Below are positions 28,490 to 37,361 of a stretch of DNA of 64,000 bases, piece by piece. Each line of letters opens with the position of its first letter. The first letter of the stretch is position 1. The notes below the pieces were generated by a model. It saw only the letters and a list, made by a program, of their open reading frames with translations. It was not told where the DNA came from and did not search any database. A program made the position numbers and the translations under genes. Source of the DNA: Alphaproteobacteria bacterium (GTDB taxonomy: Bacteria > Pseudomonadota > Alphaproteobacteria > UBA8366); assembly GCA_021774335.1 (NCBI GenBank), contig JAJFJD010000056.1, positions 62,001 to 126,000 on the forward strand, written 5' to 3'.

Positions 28490-28804
28490 ATGACAGAGGC
28501 AACCTGGCACTCCGTTGCAGCAAAAGACGACGTCGCACCCGACGAGCCCATCAAGGTTGAGGTCGGCGACACGGAAATCGCGCTGTTCAACGTCGACGGC
28601 GAGATATTCGCGACCAGCAACATCTGCACCCACGCATTCGCGTCGATGGTGCATGGATTTCAGGAAGGCGACGAGATCGAATGCCCCCTGCATGAAGGCC
28701 GCTTCAGCATCAAGACCGGCGAGGCTTTGTGCCCGCCCGTATCCGAAGGCCTTCGCACCTTCGAGGTGAAGATCGAGGACGGCAAGGTTCTGGTCAAAGC
28801 CTAG
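28490..28804 (+). CDS. Rieske-type [2Fe-2S] ferredoxin of an oxygenase system
   Basis: A 104-residue ferredoxin. The Rieske ligands are in ICTHAF (Cys-x-His) and CPLHEGRF (Cys-x-x-His), 17 residues apart as expected for dioxygenase ferredoxins. The ATG at 28490 was preferred over 28433, because it follows AGGGGACGG and matches the family length. The next gene is its FAD-dependent reductase, so the pair transfers electrons from NAD(P)H to a Rieske or similar oxygenase. No oxygenase alpha subunit is adjacent. Confidence 0.92.
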   Translation: MTEATWHSVAAKDDVAPDEPIKVEVGDTEIALFNVDGEIFATSNICTHAFASMVHGFQEGDEIECPLHEGRFSIKTGEALCPPVSEGLRTFEVKIEDGKVLVKA

Positions 28805-28841
28805 CCCATAACGACGGCACTACCGCCGGAGATCCTGCACC

Positions 28842-30062
28842 ATGTCCGAATCAGAATTCTATGTCGTGGTCGGCGCCGGCCATGCCGGTGGCCGTGCCGT
28901 CGAAGCCATGCGCGGCGCAGGGTTTGCCGGTAGAATCATCCTGATCGGCGATGAACCGCACCTGCCCTATGAGCGGCCACCGCTGTCCAAGGAGCTGCTC
29001 CAAGGGCGGCCCGAGGCGCACACGCCGGTGCGAGACGATGCTTTCTATGCCGAGAACGATATCGATTGCCGGCTCGGCCAGCGGGCGACTACGCTCGATC
29101 TTGATGGAAAAATCGTCATGCTCGACGATGGCAGTAGTGTTTCCTACGACAAACTTCTGCTCGCCACCGGCGGCGCGGTTCGGCGGCTGGCCCTTCCCGG
29201 TGCCGACCTCGCGAATATTCACTATCTCCGCACCTTGGACGACAGCCGGGCCATTCAGGGCGGCCTGGGCGACGGCAAGCGTGTCGTTGTAGTCGGCGGC
29301 GGCTTCATCGGCCTGGAAGTCGCGGCTAGCGTCCGGCAACAAGGATGCGCCGTCACCGTGCTGGAAATGGCCGACCGGTTGATGGGCCGTGCGGTCCTGC
29401 CGGAAATATCGGCAGCGTTTCTCAGCCTCCACACCGACCAGGGCGTCAATATCCGATTGAACACCGGGATCGCTTCTTTCGAGGGCGATGGATCGGTTAG
29501 TCATGCCATCACCGCCGACGGCGAAAAAATTCCGGCGGACATGGCCGTGGTCGGGGTCGGCATCATCCCCGAGACCGCCCTCGCGGCAGATGCCGGCCTC
29601 GCGGTCGACAACGGCATCGTGGTCGATGAATTCGGCCGAACCTCCGCCCCCGACGTCTACGCCGCGGGCGACGTCACCAACCATCTCAATCCCCTCTATG
29701 GCCGTCACATCCGGCTGGAATCCTGGCAAAACGCCCAGAACCAAGCGATAGCCGCCGCCAAGACCATGTGCGGCGACACACAAGCCTATAGTGAAGTGCC
29801 GTGGATGTGGTCGGATCAGTTCGACGCGAACCTGCAGGTAGCCGGGATGCCGGAAAGCTGGGATCGCGTCGTTTTCCGCGGCAATCCAAGGTCCACCGAT
29901 TTCATCGGCTTTCAGATGGCCGGCGACCGACTCGTCGGCGCCATGAGCGTCAACCGCCCCCGCGACATGCGCGTCGCCCGCCGTCTGATCGGCGGCGACA
30001 AGCCGCTCGACGATGCCGCCCTGGCGGACGAGAGCGTCTCAATGCGCGACCTGATGCGGTAG
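28842..30062 (+). CDS. FAD-dependent ferredoxin reductase
   Basis: A 406-residue flavoprotein of the BphA4/putidaredoxin reductase type. It has the FAD motif VVVGAGHAGGRAVEAM, the LPYERPPLSKELL segment, the NAD(P)H motif VVVVGGGFIGLEVAASV and the second FAD motif DVYAAGDVTNHLN, followed by RLESWQNAQNQA. It should reduce the Rieske ferredoxin encoded 37 bases upstream. Sequence and order are those of an oxygenase electron-transfer chain whose terminal component lies elsewhere. Confidence 0.93.
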   Translation: MSESEFYVVVGAGHAGGRAVEAMRGAGFAGRIILIGDEPHLPYERPPLSKELLQGRPEAHTPVRDDAFYAENDIDCRLGQRATTLDLDGKIVMLDDGSSVSYDKLLLATGGAVRRLALPGADLANIHYLRTLDDSRAIQGGLGDGKRVVVVGGGFIGLEVAASVRQQGCAVTVLEMADRLMGRAVLPEISAAFLSLHTDQGVNIRLNTGIASFEGDGSVSHAITADGEKIPADMAVVGVGIIPETALAADAGLAVDNGIVVDEFGRTSAPDVYAAGDVTNHLNPLYGRHIRLESWQNAQNQAIAAAKTMCGDTQAYSEVPWMWSDQFDANLQVAGMPESWDRVVFRGNPRSTDFIGFQMAGDRLVGAMSVNRPRDMRVARRLIGGDKPLDDAALADESVSMRDLMR

Positions 30063-30222
30063 ATCCCCGCTCCCCGGTACCGAATGAAGAATTCCGAGTC
30101 ACACACGACCCATTGATTAAACCAATAAATACCATCTTTATTTTCTATTGGCCCAATAGTTGGGTTCGTAGGAACATTGCCCCATGCAGAATCGTGAAAT
30201 GAATGGCGGAAGATTCAGGTTT

Positions 30223-30269
30223 GAATTTTTCGAAATTCGCTGAAGGAGCGTGATTGCATTAAACTGCAA
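30223..30269. promoter_or_regulatory. Two inverted repeats upstream of the ABC importer operon
   Basis: The A+T-rich 263-base leader of the binding-protein gene holds GAATTT-TTCG-AAATTC (30223-30238) and TTGCA-TTAAAC-TGCAA (30254-30269). The second is placed about 57 bases before the start codon and is followed by A+T-rich sequence (AATAAAACTATAAAACT), so it could be an operator close to the promoter. Neither has a known regulator. Confidence 0.35.
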
Positions 30270-30325
30270 CAATAAAACTATAAAACTGTGAGGCTTAACA
30301 CTCATATACAGGGAGAGGATACGTC

Positions 30326-31903
30326 ATGAACCCGAAATCCTTATTCACACGACGGTTTGTCATCGCAGGTGCCGGCGGCACAGCTGTCGCCTTGACCCTT
30401 GGAGATCTCATTTTCCCGGGCACAAGCATCGCGGCGGAAAAACCAAAAAAGGGCGGAAAACTGGTTTATGCGGTCCTGGGGCACAATTCGAAACACAAGA
30501 GCATAAAAAAGGCGAAGCATCCCTACGCCGGCATCGAGATTCGCACCAAGAACGTCTACAACGCGCTGACCTGGGTCGATCAAGACTTGAGTGTCCACCC
30601 GGAAGTGGCGACCAAGTGGGAAGCCGTAAGCGACGATCAAACGGTCTGGGAAGTCGATATCCGCGAGGGCATCAAATTCCACGATGGCCGTGATCTGACC
30701 GTCGAAGACGTGATCGCCTCATACGATTTTCACCGCAATAAAAAGCTCGGCACCTCCTTCGCCAAGAAGATGTTGGCAAAGGTCGAAAAGGCCGGTCCCA
30801 ACAAGGTGCGGTTCCACCTGCAGTCGCCCAACGCCGAATTCGCATGGTGGGCGGCCGAATACCGCCAGGTAATCATGCCGGCAGCGCCGCTCGATAAGAT
30901 CGGGATGGACGGCATCGGCAGCGGCCCGTTCAAATTCGCCAAGATCGACCCCCAGCGGCGGGTCATTTACGAGGCGAACGACAAATATTGGGGCGACGGG
31001 CCCCATCTCGACTCACTGGAAGTCGTGGTGCAACCGATGTCCGCCGCTATGAACGGCTACCGGTCGAAGCAATTCGATATGGTGCTCGCCATTGATCCGG
31101 CGATGGTGCCGCAGTTCGAGAAACTGCCCGATACAGTTGTCGATATCGCCAAGGCGGGATCGCAAATGCTGACCGTGCTTCCGAAATATGAAGGCTCGCC
31201 CTTCAACGACAAGCGTATCCGCCAAGCGCTGACATTGGCCATTGATCGCCAGAAGATCGTCGACATCGTCTACGGCGGCAAGTCGGCGTGGATCACCAAC
31301 GACACGCATATGGCCAATTTCAACGCGGACTTTTTGGCGAAGAGCGTCGTCCGTGATGTGAAAAAGGCGAAGAAGCTGTTGGCCGATGCCGGACATCCCA
31401 ACGGTATCACTCTGCCGACGCTCTATTATTCGAGCTACTATCCGGAAATCGACCGCGTATTCCAGGTCCTGTCGGAATCGGTGAAAGACGCAGGGATCAC
31501 CCTGCCGATCGAAGCACGCCAGAAGAGCGGCTATCGCAAGTGGCGTGTCGAAGACAAGAAGAAGACCCGCAAGCACCGTTTCGCTATGGGCCCGGTCGGC
31601 CCCCGGAACCCGGCCGCGAATCTCTTCCGCATGGCGCGGCCGACATACAACGAAAGCGGCTACTGGCATCCCAGCGCAAAGGGCGACGAATATATCGCGC
31701 TGTATAAGAAGGCGATGGCAACCGGCGACGCAAAGGAACGGCGTGCGGTCTATCACGAGATGCAGCGTATCCTCCACGAGGAAGTGCCGACCCTGTTTGT
31801 CATCGGGCGACGCTCGATCGACGTTCATCGCTCCAACGTGAAGGGCTGGACGGCACATTCCCAGAGTTGGTCCGGGAAGTTCGACGCCGTCTGGAAATCG
31901 TAA
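30326..31903 (+). CDS. Extracellular solute-binding protein, family 5 (oligopeptide/nickel type)
   Basis: A 525-residue periplasmic binding protein. The N-terminus has a Tat-like signal (TRRFVIAGAGG followed by a hydrophobic stretch and SIAAE). Family segments include HPEVATKWEAVSDDQTVWEV, REGIKFHDGRDLTVEDVIASYDF and NDKRIRQALTLAIDRQKIVD. It should deliver a peptide-like or other small ligand to the two permeases and the fused ATPase encoded next. GGGAGAGG sits just upstream of the ATG. The downstream phosphodiesterase hints that the ligand may be a phosphodiester. Confidence 0.93.
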   Translation: MNPKSLFTRRFVIAGAGGTAVALTLGDLIFPGTSIAAEKPKKGGKLVYAVLGHNSKHKSIKKAKHPYAGIEIRTKNVYNALTWVDQDLSVHPEVATKWEAVSDDQTVWEVDIREGIKFHDGRDLTVEDVIASYDFHRNKKLGTSFAKKMLAKVEKAGPNKVRFHLQSPNAEFAWWAAEYRQVIMPAAPLDKIGMDGIGSGPFKFAKIDPQRRVIYEANDKYWGDGPHLDSLEVVVQPMSAAMNGYRSKQFDMVLAIDPAMVPQFEKLPDTVVDIAKAGSQMLTVLPKYEGSPFNDKRIRQALTLAIDRQKIVDIVYGGKSAWITNDTHMANFNADFLAKSVVRDVKKAKKLLADAGHPNGITLPTLYYSSYYPEIDRVFQVLSESVKDAGITLPIEARQKSGYRKWRVEDKKKTRKHRFAMGPVGPRNPAANLFRMARPTYNESGYWHPSAKGDEYIALYKKAMATGDAKERRAVYHEMQRILHEEVPTLFVIGRRSIDVHRSNVKGWTAHSQSWSGKFDAVWKS

Positions 31904-31918
31904 CTCTTAGAAGCGAGA

Positions 31919-31957
31919 GACGGGATGACAGCGAGCGGTATCGCCAATCATCCCGTC
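31919..31957 (+). promoter_or_regulatory. Intercistronic stem-loop after the binding-protein gene
   Basis: GACGGGATGA (31919-31928) pairs perfectly with TCATCCCGTC (31948-31957), and a small inner hairpin GCGA/TCGC lies in the loop. It lies in the 133-base gap between the binding-protein gene and the first permease and has no T run. Such hairpins usually protect the upstream mRNA so that the binding protein is made in excess over the membrane subunits. Confidence 0.6.
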
Positions 31958-32036
31958 GCCTCTTCACCCCGGTTGCCCACCGCTAAGGGTTTCACGCTCC
32001 GGCGCCGCCGATAGCGTAATTTTTGAGAGTGACCCA

Positions 32037-33005
32037 ATGCTCACCGCAATGATCCGACGGACCGCGCTGTCCGTTCTCGTCATATTTCTAGTTGCGGTAT
32101 TTGTCTTTCTGGCAACCGAGGTCTTGCCGGGAGATGCGCTCGACGTCTATCTGACCGAGGACGACGTCAGCGTCATGACGCAGGCCGAGATCGAGGAAAT
32201 GCGGCACGACCTGGGTCTGGACATACCTGCGCCGATCCGCTTCTTCACGTGGCTCGCCGGCGCTGTGGTTGGGGATTTCGGCGTGACGACGGTCGACAAA
32301 ATTCCGATCGGCGAAATCATTTTCAATCCGCTTCTGAATTCTCTTCAACTCGGCGCCGTCATTACATTGATAACCATGCCGGTCGCCTTCGCGATTGGCG
32401 CCACGACAGGATACTGGCGTGGCCGACGCACCGACGCGGTCGTCTCGACCACATCCATCATTGGGTATTCGATCCCCGACTTTGTCATCGGAACGGTGTT
32501 GATCATCATTTTTGCCGTCTGGATACCCTTGTTTCCAGCGGTCATCACCGTCTTCAACGACGCACCCCCGCTCCAATTGCTCGCGGTCTCCCTGCTGCCG
32601 GCGATTACCGTCATTATCGGACATGTCGCCCATTTGAGCCGGTTGTTGCGGGTTGGATTCGCGGAGACGATGAACAGCGACTTCGTTGAACGCGCCCGCC
32701 TTTCCGGCGTTCCGGAACATCGCATCGTATTCCGGCATGTTCTCCCGGCCTCCGTAATTCCTACGCTGAATGCGACGGCTCTCTACGTGGCCGGCGTGTT
32801 GTCCGGTCTCATCGTCGTCGAAAAGGTCTTCGGCTACCCGGGTTTGGGAATCGAACTGATCGAGGCGGTCGATACGCGCGAAGTTCATGTCGTCCAGGCA
32901 ATCGCGTTCCTGGGCGCGCTCTTGGTGGTGCTCATGAACCTGTTGGCGGACTTCGCCATCATTGTCCTCGATCCCAGAGTGCGAAGCCATGTTAGCGAAC
33001 GATAA
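32037..33005 (+). CDS. ABC transporter permease, DppB type
   Basis: A 322-residue permease with six membrane helices. The N-terminal RRTALSVLVIFLVAVFVFLA, the large loop between the first and second helix, and the EAA-like cytoplasmic loop around NSDFVERARLSGVPEHRIVFRHVLP are typical of DppB/OppB. It forms the channel with the next gene, whose start lies inside this gene's 3' end. Confidence 0.93.
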   Translation: MLTAMIRRTALSVLVIFLVAVFVFLATEVLPGDALDVYLTEDDVSVMTQAEIEEMRHDLGLDIPAPIRFFTWLAGAVVGDFGVTTVDKIPIGEIIFNPLLNSLQLGAVITLITMPVAFAIGATTGYWRGRRTDAVVSTTSIIGYSIPDFVIGTVLIIIFAVWIPLFPAVITVFNDAPPLQLLAVSLLPAITVIIGHVAHLSRLLRVGFAETMNSDFVERARLSGVPEHRIVFRHVLPASVIPTLNATALYVAGVLSGLIVVEKVFGYPGLGIELIEAVDTREVHVVQAIAFLGALLVVLMNLLADFAIIVLDPRVRSHVSER

Positions 33006-33840
33006 ATCCCTAGGGTCGATCCTGACCCATAGCCCCGGCACCACGATCGGTGTGGCGCTGGTGACGCTTCATCTCTTCTGCGCTTTGTTCGCACCGCTGC
33101 TGATCCCGTACGGACCGACCCAACTGGTCGGGACTCCGATGGTATCGCCGGGTCACGCCGACTTTGTACTGGGCACCGACGTTATCGGTCGGGATTATTT
33201 GTCGCGATTAATGATGGGCGGCCGCACATCGATCACCGTCGCCATGGTCGGCGTTCTTGGTGCCGTGCTGATCGGAACTTTCTTCGCCGTGTCATCTGCC
33301 TATATCGGCGGCCTCTACGATGACGTCATCATGCGCATCGTCGACACCAAACTTTCCATTCCGGGCATCTTATTCGTCGCCTTGTTCGTGGTTGGGTTTG
33401 GCCGCTCTGTCGCCGTTCTGACGGTTGTCGTCGGTCTCAGCTATTTCCCAGGTGCGGTCCGAACCATCCGGGCCCAAGCGTTGACCCAGGTGCCGCTGGC
33501 TTATGTAAAGGCCGCCCGCCTGCGGGGTGAATCGGTGTTGTCCGTAATCTTGCGGGAACTCACCCCGAACGTCATAGAAGTGGTCGTCGTTGAATTCGCG
33601 ATACGCACGTCATCGGCCATCTTGATCGTCAGTGCCTTGTCGTTTCTCGGTCTCGGTATTTCGCCGCCAACGCCGGATTGGGGATTGATGGTCTCAGAAG
33701 GCGTCGGCCAGATTTATTCGGCGCCTTGGCTCATCCTTCTGCCCGCGTTCTTCATCAGCACTCTCGTCATTGGGCTGAATTTCGCGAGTGACGGACTTGC
33801 AAATGCGCTAGGCCTTGATGCCGCCCGCGGTCTGAGCTGA
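32989..33840 (+). CDS. ABC transporter permease, DppC type
   Basis: A 283-residue permease. The ATG at 32989 overlaps the previous gene by 17 bases; the in-frame start at 32962 is less likely. Family segments include FVLGTDVIGRDYLSRLMMGG and SFLGLGISPPTPDWGLMVSEG, with the EAA-like loop PLAYVKAARLRGESVLSVILRE-type sequence in the middle. It pairs with the DppB-type subunit; the fused ATPase gene begins eight bases later. Confidence 0.93.
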   Translation: MLANDKSLGSILTHSPGTTIGVALVTLHLFCALFAPLLIPYGPTQLVGTPMVSPGHADFVLGTDVIGRDYLSRLMMGGRTSITVAMVGVLGAVLIGTFFAVSSAYIGGLYDDVIMRIVDTKLSIPGILFVALFVVGFGRSVAVLTVVVGLSYFPGAVRTIRAQALTQVPLAYVKAARLRGESVLSVILRELTPNVIEVVVVEFAIRTSSAILIVSALSFLGLGISPPTPDWGLMVSEGVGQIYSAPWLILLPAFFISTLVIGLNFASDGLANALGLDAARGLS

Positions 33841-33848
33841 GGCTGGCG

Positions 33849-35513
33849 ATGACGCTTCTCGAAGTCAAAGACCTCCAAGTTGCCTACGGCAACCCGGCAT
33901 CAGACGACCTCACGATGGCCGTCGACGGCGTCAGCTTCACGGTCAACAAGGGCGAAACGCTCGGCATCGTTGGAGAGAGCGGTTGTGGCAAATCCACCGT
34001 TGCCCGCGCGCTGATGGCTTACACCCGGCCGGGAGGCACGATCGTCGGCGGCGAAGTTCGGTTCAACGGCGAAGACATTCTGCAATTCGACGATGAGAAG
34101 ATCCGCGAAATGCGGGGCAGCCGCATCGCCATGGTTCCGCAGGATCCCCTGACATCGTTGACCTACCATATGAAAGTCGGCGACCAGATCGACGAAATCC
34201 TACGCATCCACCAGAAACTCGATGCCGCGCAGGCGCGCGTTCATACCCTCAAACTGTTCGAGGGCACCAATCTTCCGACACCGGAGAAAATTTACGGCCG
34301 TTTCCCGCATGAGAACTCCGGCGGGCAACGCCAGCGCATCGTGATCGCCGGCGCATTGGCCTGCGAACCGGATCTATTGATTCTGGACGAACCGACCACC
34401 GCGCTCGATACCACGACCGAGATGCAGGTTCTCAAGCTGGTCAAGGAATTGCGCGACCGGTTGGGCACCGCCCTCGTCTACATCACCCACGACCTGACGC
34501 TGACCGACTACATGTGCGAGAAGGTTCTGGTCATGCTCGACGGTAAGGTGGTGGAACGTGGCGAGGCGTCGCGTGTGTTTTCGGCGCCGCAGACCGACTA
34601 CGGAAAGATGCTTGCGGCGGCAATTCCCCGCGTGGATGCGAAGGTTGCCGCGCCCGCCCCCAAAAGCGCGACGGCCAAACCGCTGCTGACGGCGAAAGAC
34701 CTCTCGTTCCGGTATGCGCAGAGATGGTCGGTCGACGCGTTGTTTAACCCGCAGCAGGAAGCCCTTGCCGTTGATGACGTGACCTTTCAGGTAAATCATG
34801 GCGACGCGCTCGGCCTTGTCGGGGAGTCGGGAAGCGGAAAGTCGACCATAGCGAATATCGTAGCCGGTCTGCTCGCACCGACCTCCGGCTCGGTCACGTT
34901 CGACGGCAATCCGATCAACATGATCGATAAGCACCGTTCGGCGGACCTGCGGCGTCGAATTCAGCTTGTGTTCCAGGATCCGCTTTCATCCCTGAATCCT
35001 CGGCGCCGGGTTGAATCCATCCTGACCCGCCCACAGGAAATATTTTTCGGTGTAAAAGGAAAGCCCGCTCGGGATAAAGCGGTCGAGCTCCTGGAAGACA
35101 TGGAGCTGTCGGCCGACCTTTTGAGGCGCTTTCCGCGTCAATTGTCCGGCGGACAGCAGCAGCGCGTTGCCATCGCCCGTGCCTTCGCCGCCGAACCTGA
35201 CCTTCTTCTCTGCGATGAGATTACGTCGGCGTTGGACGTATCCGTACAAGCCCATGTCCTGAAGCTTCTCCAGGGCATACAGAAAAAATCCGGAGCGGCA
35301 TGCCTGTTCATCAGTCACGATCTCGGCGTCATCAAGCAGATCGCGGACGAGACGGTGGTTATGAAGGACGGAAAGGTTGTGGAAACCGGCCCGACCCACA
35401 GAATATTCGACAACCCGTCACACGATTATACCCGCCTGCTGTTGGCCGCCGCATCGCGCCGTGAAGATTACGCAGAGTTAACGGGATCACATTCGTCACC
35501 GGGGGCGCCATGA
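33849..35513 (+). CDS. Fused DppD-DppF type ABC ATPase
   Basis: A 554-residue protein with two complete ATPase domains in one chain. The first (about residues 1-260) has GESGCGKST, NSGGQRQR and ILDEPTTALD; the second (about 280-545) has GESGSGKST, LSGGQQQRVAIARAF and LCDEITSALD. In most organisms these are separate DppD and DppF subunits, although fused forms are common in Alphaproteobacteria. It energises the importer. Its stop overlaps the phosphodiesterase start by four bases, so the enzyme belongs to the transporter operon. Confidence 0.94.
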   Translation: MTLLEVKDLQVAYGNPASDDLTMAVDGVSFTVNKGETLGIVGESGCGKSTVARALMAYTRPGGTIVGGEVRFNGEDILQFDDEKIREMRGSRIAMVPQDPLTSLTYHMKVGDQIDEILRIHQKLDAAQARVHTLKLFEGTNLPTPEKIYGRFPHENSGGQRQRIVIAGALACEPDLLILDEPTTALDTTTEMQVLKLVKELRDRLGTALVYITHDLTLTDYMCEKVLVMLDGKVVERGEASRVFSAPQTDYGKMLAAAIPRVDAKVAAPAPKSATAKPLLTAKDLSFRYAQRWSVDALFNPQQEALAVDDVTFQVNHGDALGLVGESGSGKSTIANIVAGLLAPTSGSVTFDGNPINMIDKHRSADLRRRIQLVFQDPLSSLNPRRRVESILTRPQEIFFGVKGKPARDKAVELLEDMELSADLLRRFPRQLSGGQQQRVAIARAFAAEPDLLLCDEITSALDVSVQAHVLKLLQGIQKKSGAACLFISHDLGVIKQIADETVVMKDGKVVETGPTHRIFDNPSHDYTRLLLAAASRREDYAELTGSHSSPGAP

Positions 35514-36331
35514 AGTTCATCCATTTTACCGATACTCACCTCGTGCCGCGCGGCGAGATGCTGCATGGCTTGAACCCCTGCGAGCGTCTCGAAGCCTGCA
35601 TCGACGACATCAACCGCAACCATGCCGATGCCGAGCTATGCGTCCTCACCGGTGATCTTGCGCATGTCGCACAGCCGAAAGCGTATGAGGACCTGAAATA
35701 CTGTCTCGCGAAATTGCGCGTTCCGATCCATTTGCTGGTGGGCAACCATGACCATCGTGACCGCCTGTTGACGGAGTTTCCGGATTTGCCGCTGGATTCG
35801 AACGGCTTTCTGCAGACAGGGGTCGATACCAGCGCCGGTCACTTCCTATTGCTGGATACCGTCGAACAGGGAAAGGGTTGGGGTAGTTATTGCGACGATC
35901 GACTCGCCTGGTTGCGGCAGGCACTAGACGGCTCTCGGGACAAGCCGGTTTACTTGTTCATGCACCATCCGCCCTTCGACATCGGTATCCCGTCCATCGA
36001 CCGTATCGGACTTGGTGGCGACGGAAACCGGATCGGCGATGTCGTTTCGGAGTACGACAACATTCGTCATCTCTTTTTCGGCCATGTGCATCGGCCGATC
36101 GCCGGCAGTTGGTTGGGAATTCCGTTCACGACGTTGCGGGCTACCAATCACCAAACCCCGTTGGATTTTGATTCCGTCGAGGTGGTGCCGAAGAGTCATG
36201 AACAGCCCGCCTATGCCGTGGTGTTCCTGGACCAGCAGCAAACCACCGTGCATTTCCATGATTTCCTGGATACCTATCGAGTGCCATACGACAAGAAGAG
36301 CGAGGGTCGGCCGGACTGGAATCCCGCCTGA
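35510..36331 (+). CDS. Metallophosphodiesterase, GpdQ/CpdA-like
   Basis: A 273-residue calcineurin-like phosphoesterase. The five metal-binding blocks are present: FTDTHL, LTGDLAH, VGNHDHR, MHHPPFD and FFGHVHRP. This arrangement matches the GpdQ/CpdA group, which hydrolyses glycerophosphodiesters or cyclic nucleotides. The ATGA overlap with the ABC ATPase argues that it acts on the imported substrate or a derivative in the cytoplasm. Cyclic-AMP hydrolysis cannot be excluded. Confidence 0.9.
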   Translation: MKFIHFTDTHLVPRGEMLHGLNPCERLEACIDDINRNHADAELCVLTGDLAHVAQPKAYEDLKYCLAKLRVPIHLLVGNHDHRDRLLTEFPDLPLDSNGFLQTGVDTSAGHFLLLDTVEQGKGWGSYCDDRLAWLRQALDGSRDKPVYLFMHHPPFDIGIPSIDRIGLGGDGNRIGDVVSEYDNIRHLFFGHVHRPIAGSWLGIPFTTLRATNHQTPLDFDSVEVVPKSHEQPAYAVVFLDQQQTTVHFHDFLDTYRVPYDKKSEGRPDWNPA

Positions 36332-36377
36332 ACGCCGCCCAAGATTACTCCTGCCCCGTTGCGGCCGAAGACTTCGG

Positions 36378-37241
36378 TTAACGCGCCCGGTCGGCAATCG
36401 TGAAAAACGCGGCGACGAGATGCTCGTTCCTGCGCTCCTTTAGACACGCAAGGTAACGGTTGAGACGGACGTTCACGTCCGTGAAGGGAAGAACTTTGAG
36501 GCGTGGGTCGGCCGGCAGCGAGCGCTCGCCATAGACGCCGATCCCATGCCCCTCGGCAACGGCTTCACGGATCGCCTCTCCACTTTCAATTTCGAGCCCC
36601 ATGGTTGGAGAAATGCCGGCATCGACGGCTGCGGCTTCGAAGGCGCGGCGTGTGTTCGATCCGACCTCCCGGAGCACCATGGGCTGACCGTCCAGTTCAC
36701 TCAGACTAATTCCCGTACGCTGTGCCCACGGGTGACGCTTACTGACAAATGCCACGAGGGCGTGGCTGTCATGGATGTGAGTGAAAAGACGATGATCCGG
36801 TTCATGATCCGACAAAATCCCGACATCCGATTCATAGCCCAGGAGGCTTTTCAGCGTCGTCACCGAGTTACCTGCCGCGACCGATACTTTGACTTGCGGG
36901 TATTGTTTCCGAAAGGCAGTCAGAATCTCGACGATGAAGAACGGCAACACGGACGACACCCGGAGGTGTCCGGCCCCGTAGTCCGCCGCGGCGCGTAAAA
37001 ACTTATCCGTTTCATCGGCAATGCCAAAGAAGCGTTGCGTAATCTCATACAGCGATCTTCCGACGGTCGTGAGCCTGACTTGGCGCTGCGATCGATTGAA
37101 TAATTCGATTGCGTAGGTCGCTTCCAAATCGCGAACCTGTTCGGTCACGGTCGGCTGGGACACATTCAGGTACCTGGCCGCACTCGTGAAGCTTCCTGCC
37201 TGAGCCACCGCGTGGAACGAGCGCAGTTGTGTATATTTCAT
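36378..37241 (-). CDS. LysR-family transcriptional regulator
   Basis: A 287-residue LysR regulator. The N-terminal helix-turn-helix is in YTQLRSFHAVAQAGSFTSAA and NVSQPTVTEQVRDLE, and the ligand-binding domain follows. It diverges from the tctB gene across 120 bases of A+T-rich DNA that contains three copies of a TTTTCCTAT half-site, so it very likely controls the tct-DUF3604-sulfatase operon and itself. Its own AGGA ribosome site overlaps one half-site. The inducer is unknown. Confidence 0.93.
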   Translation of the reverse strand: MKYTQLRSFHAVAQAGSFTSAARYLNVSQPTVTEQVRDLEATYAIELFNRSQRQVRLTTVGRSLYEITQRFFGIADETDKFLRAAADYGAGHLRVSSVLPFFIVEILTAFRKQYPQVKVSVAAGNSVTTLKSLLGYESDVGILSDHEPDHRLFTHIHDSHALVAFVSKRHPWAQRTGISLSELDGQPMVLREVGSNTRRAFEAAAVDAGISPTMGLEIESGEAIREAVAEGHGIGVYGERSLPADPRLKVLPFTDVNVRLNRYLACLKERRNEHLVAAFFTIADRAR

Positions 37242-37245
37242 CGTA

Positions 37246-37288
37246 TTTTCCTATGAAAGATATAGAAAAAATATATTTTTCCTATAAT
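37246..37288 (+). promoter_or_regulatory. Divergent lysR-tctB operator and promoter
   Basis: Half-sites TTTTCCTAT (37246-37254), its inverted form ATAGAAAAA (37262-37270) and TTTTTCCTAT (37276-37285) lie in one A+T-rich block. A perfect TATAAT (37283-37288) faces tctB, but the matching -35 position (ATATAG) is poor, as at promoters that need an activator. This is the expected layout of a LysR-controlled divergent promoter. Confidence 0.6.
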
Positions 37289-37361
37289 GCATTTTAAACC
37301 AACATGGAATCAACGGCCTCGTTAGAAGGTCCAGGGGGTATAATTTGGGAGGCGACGTTCT

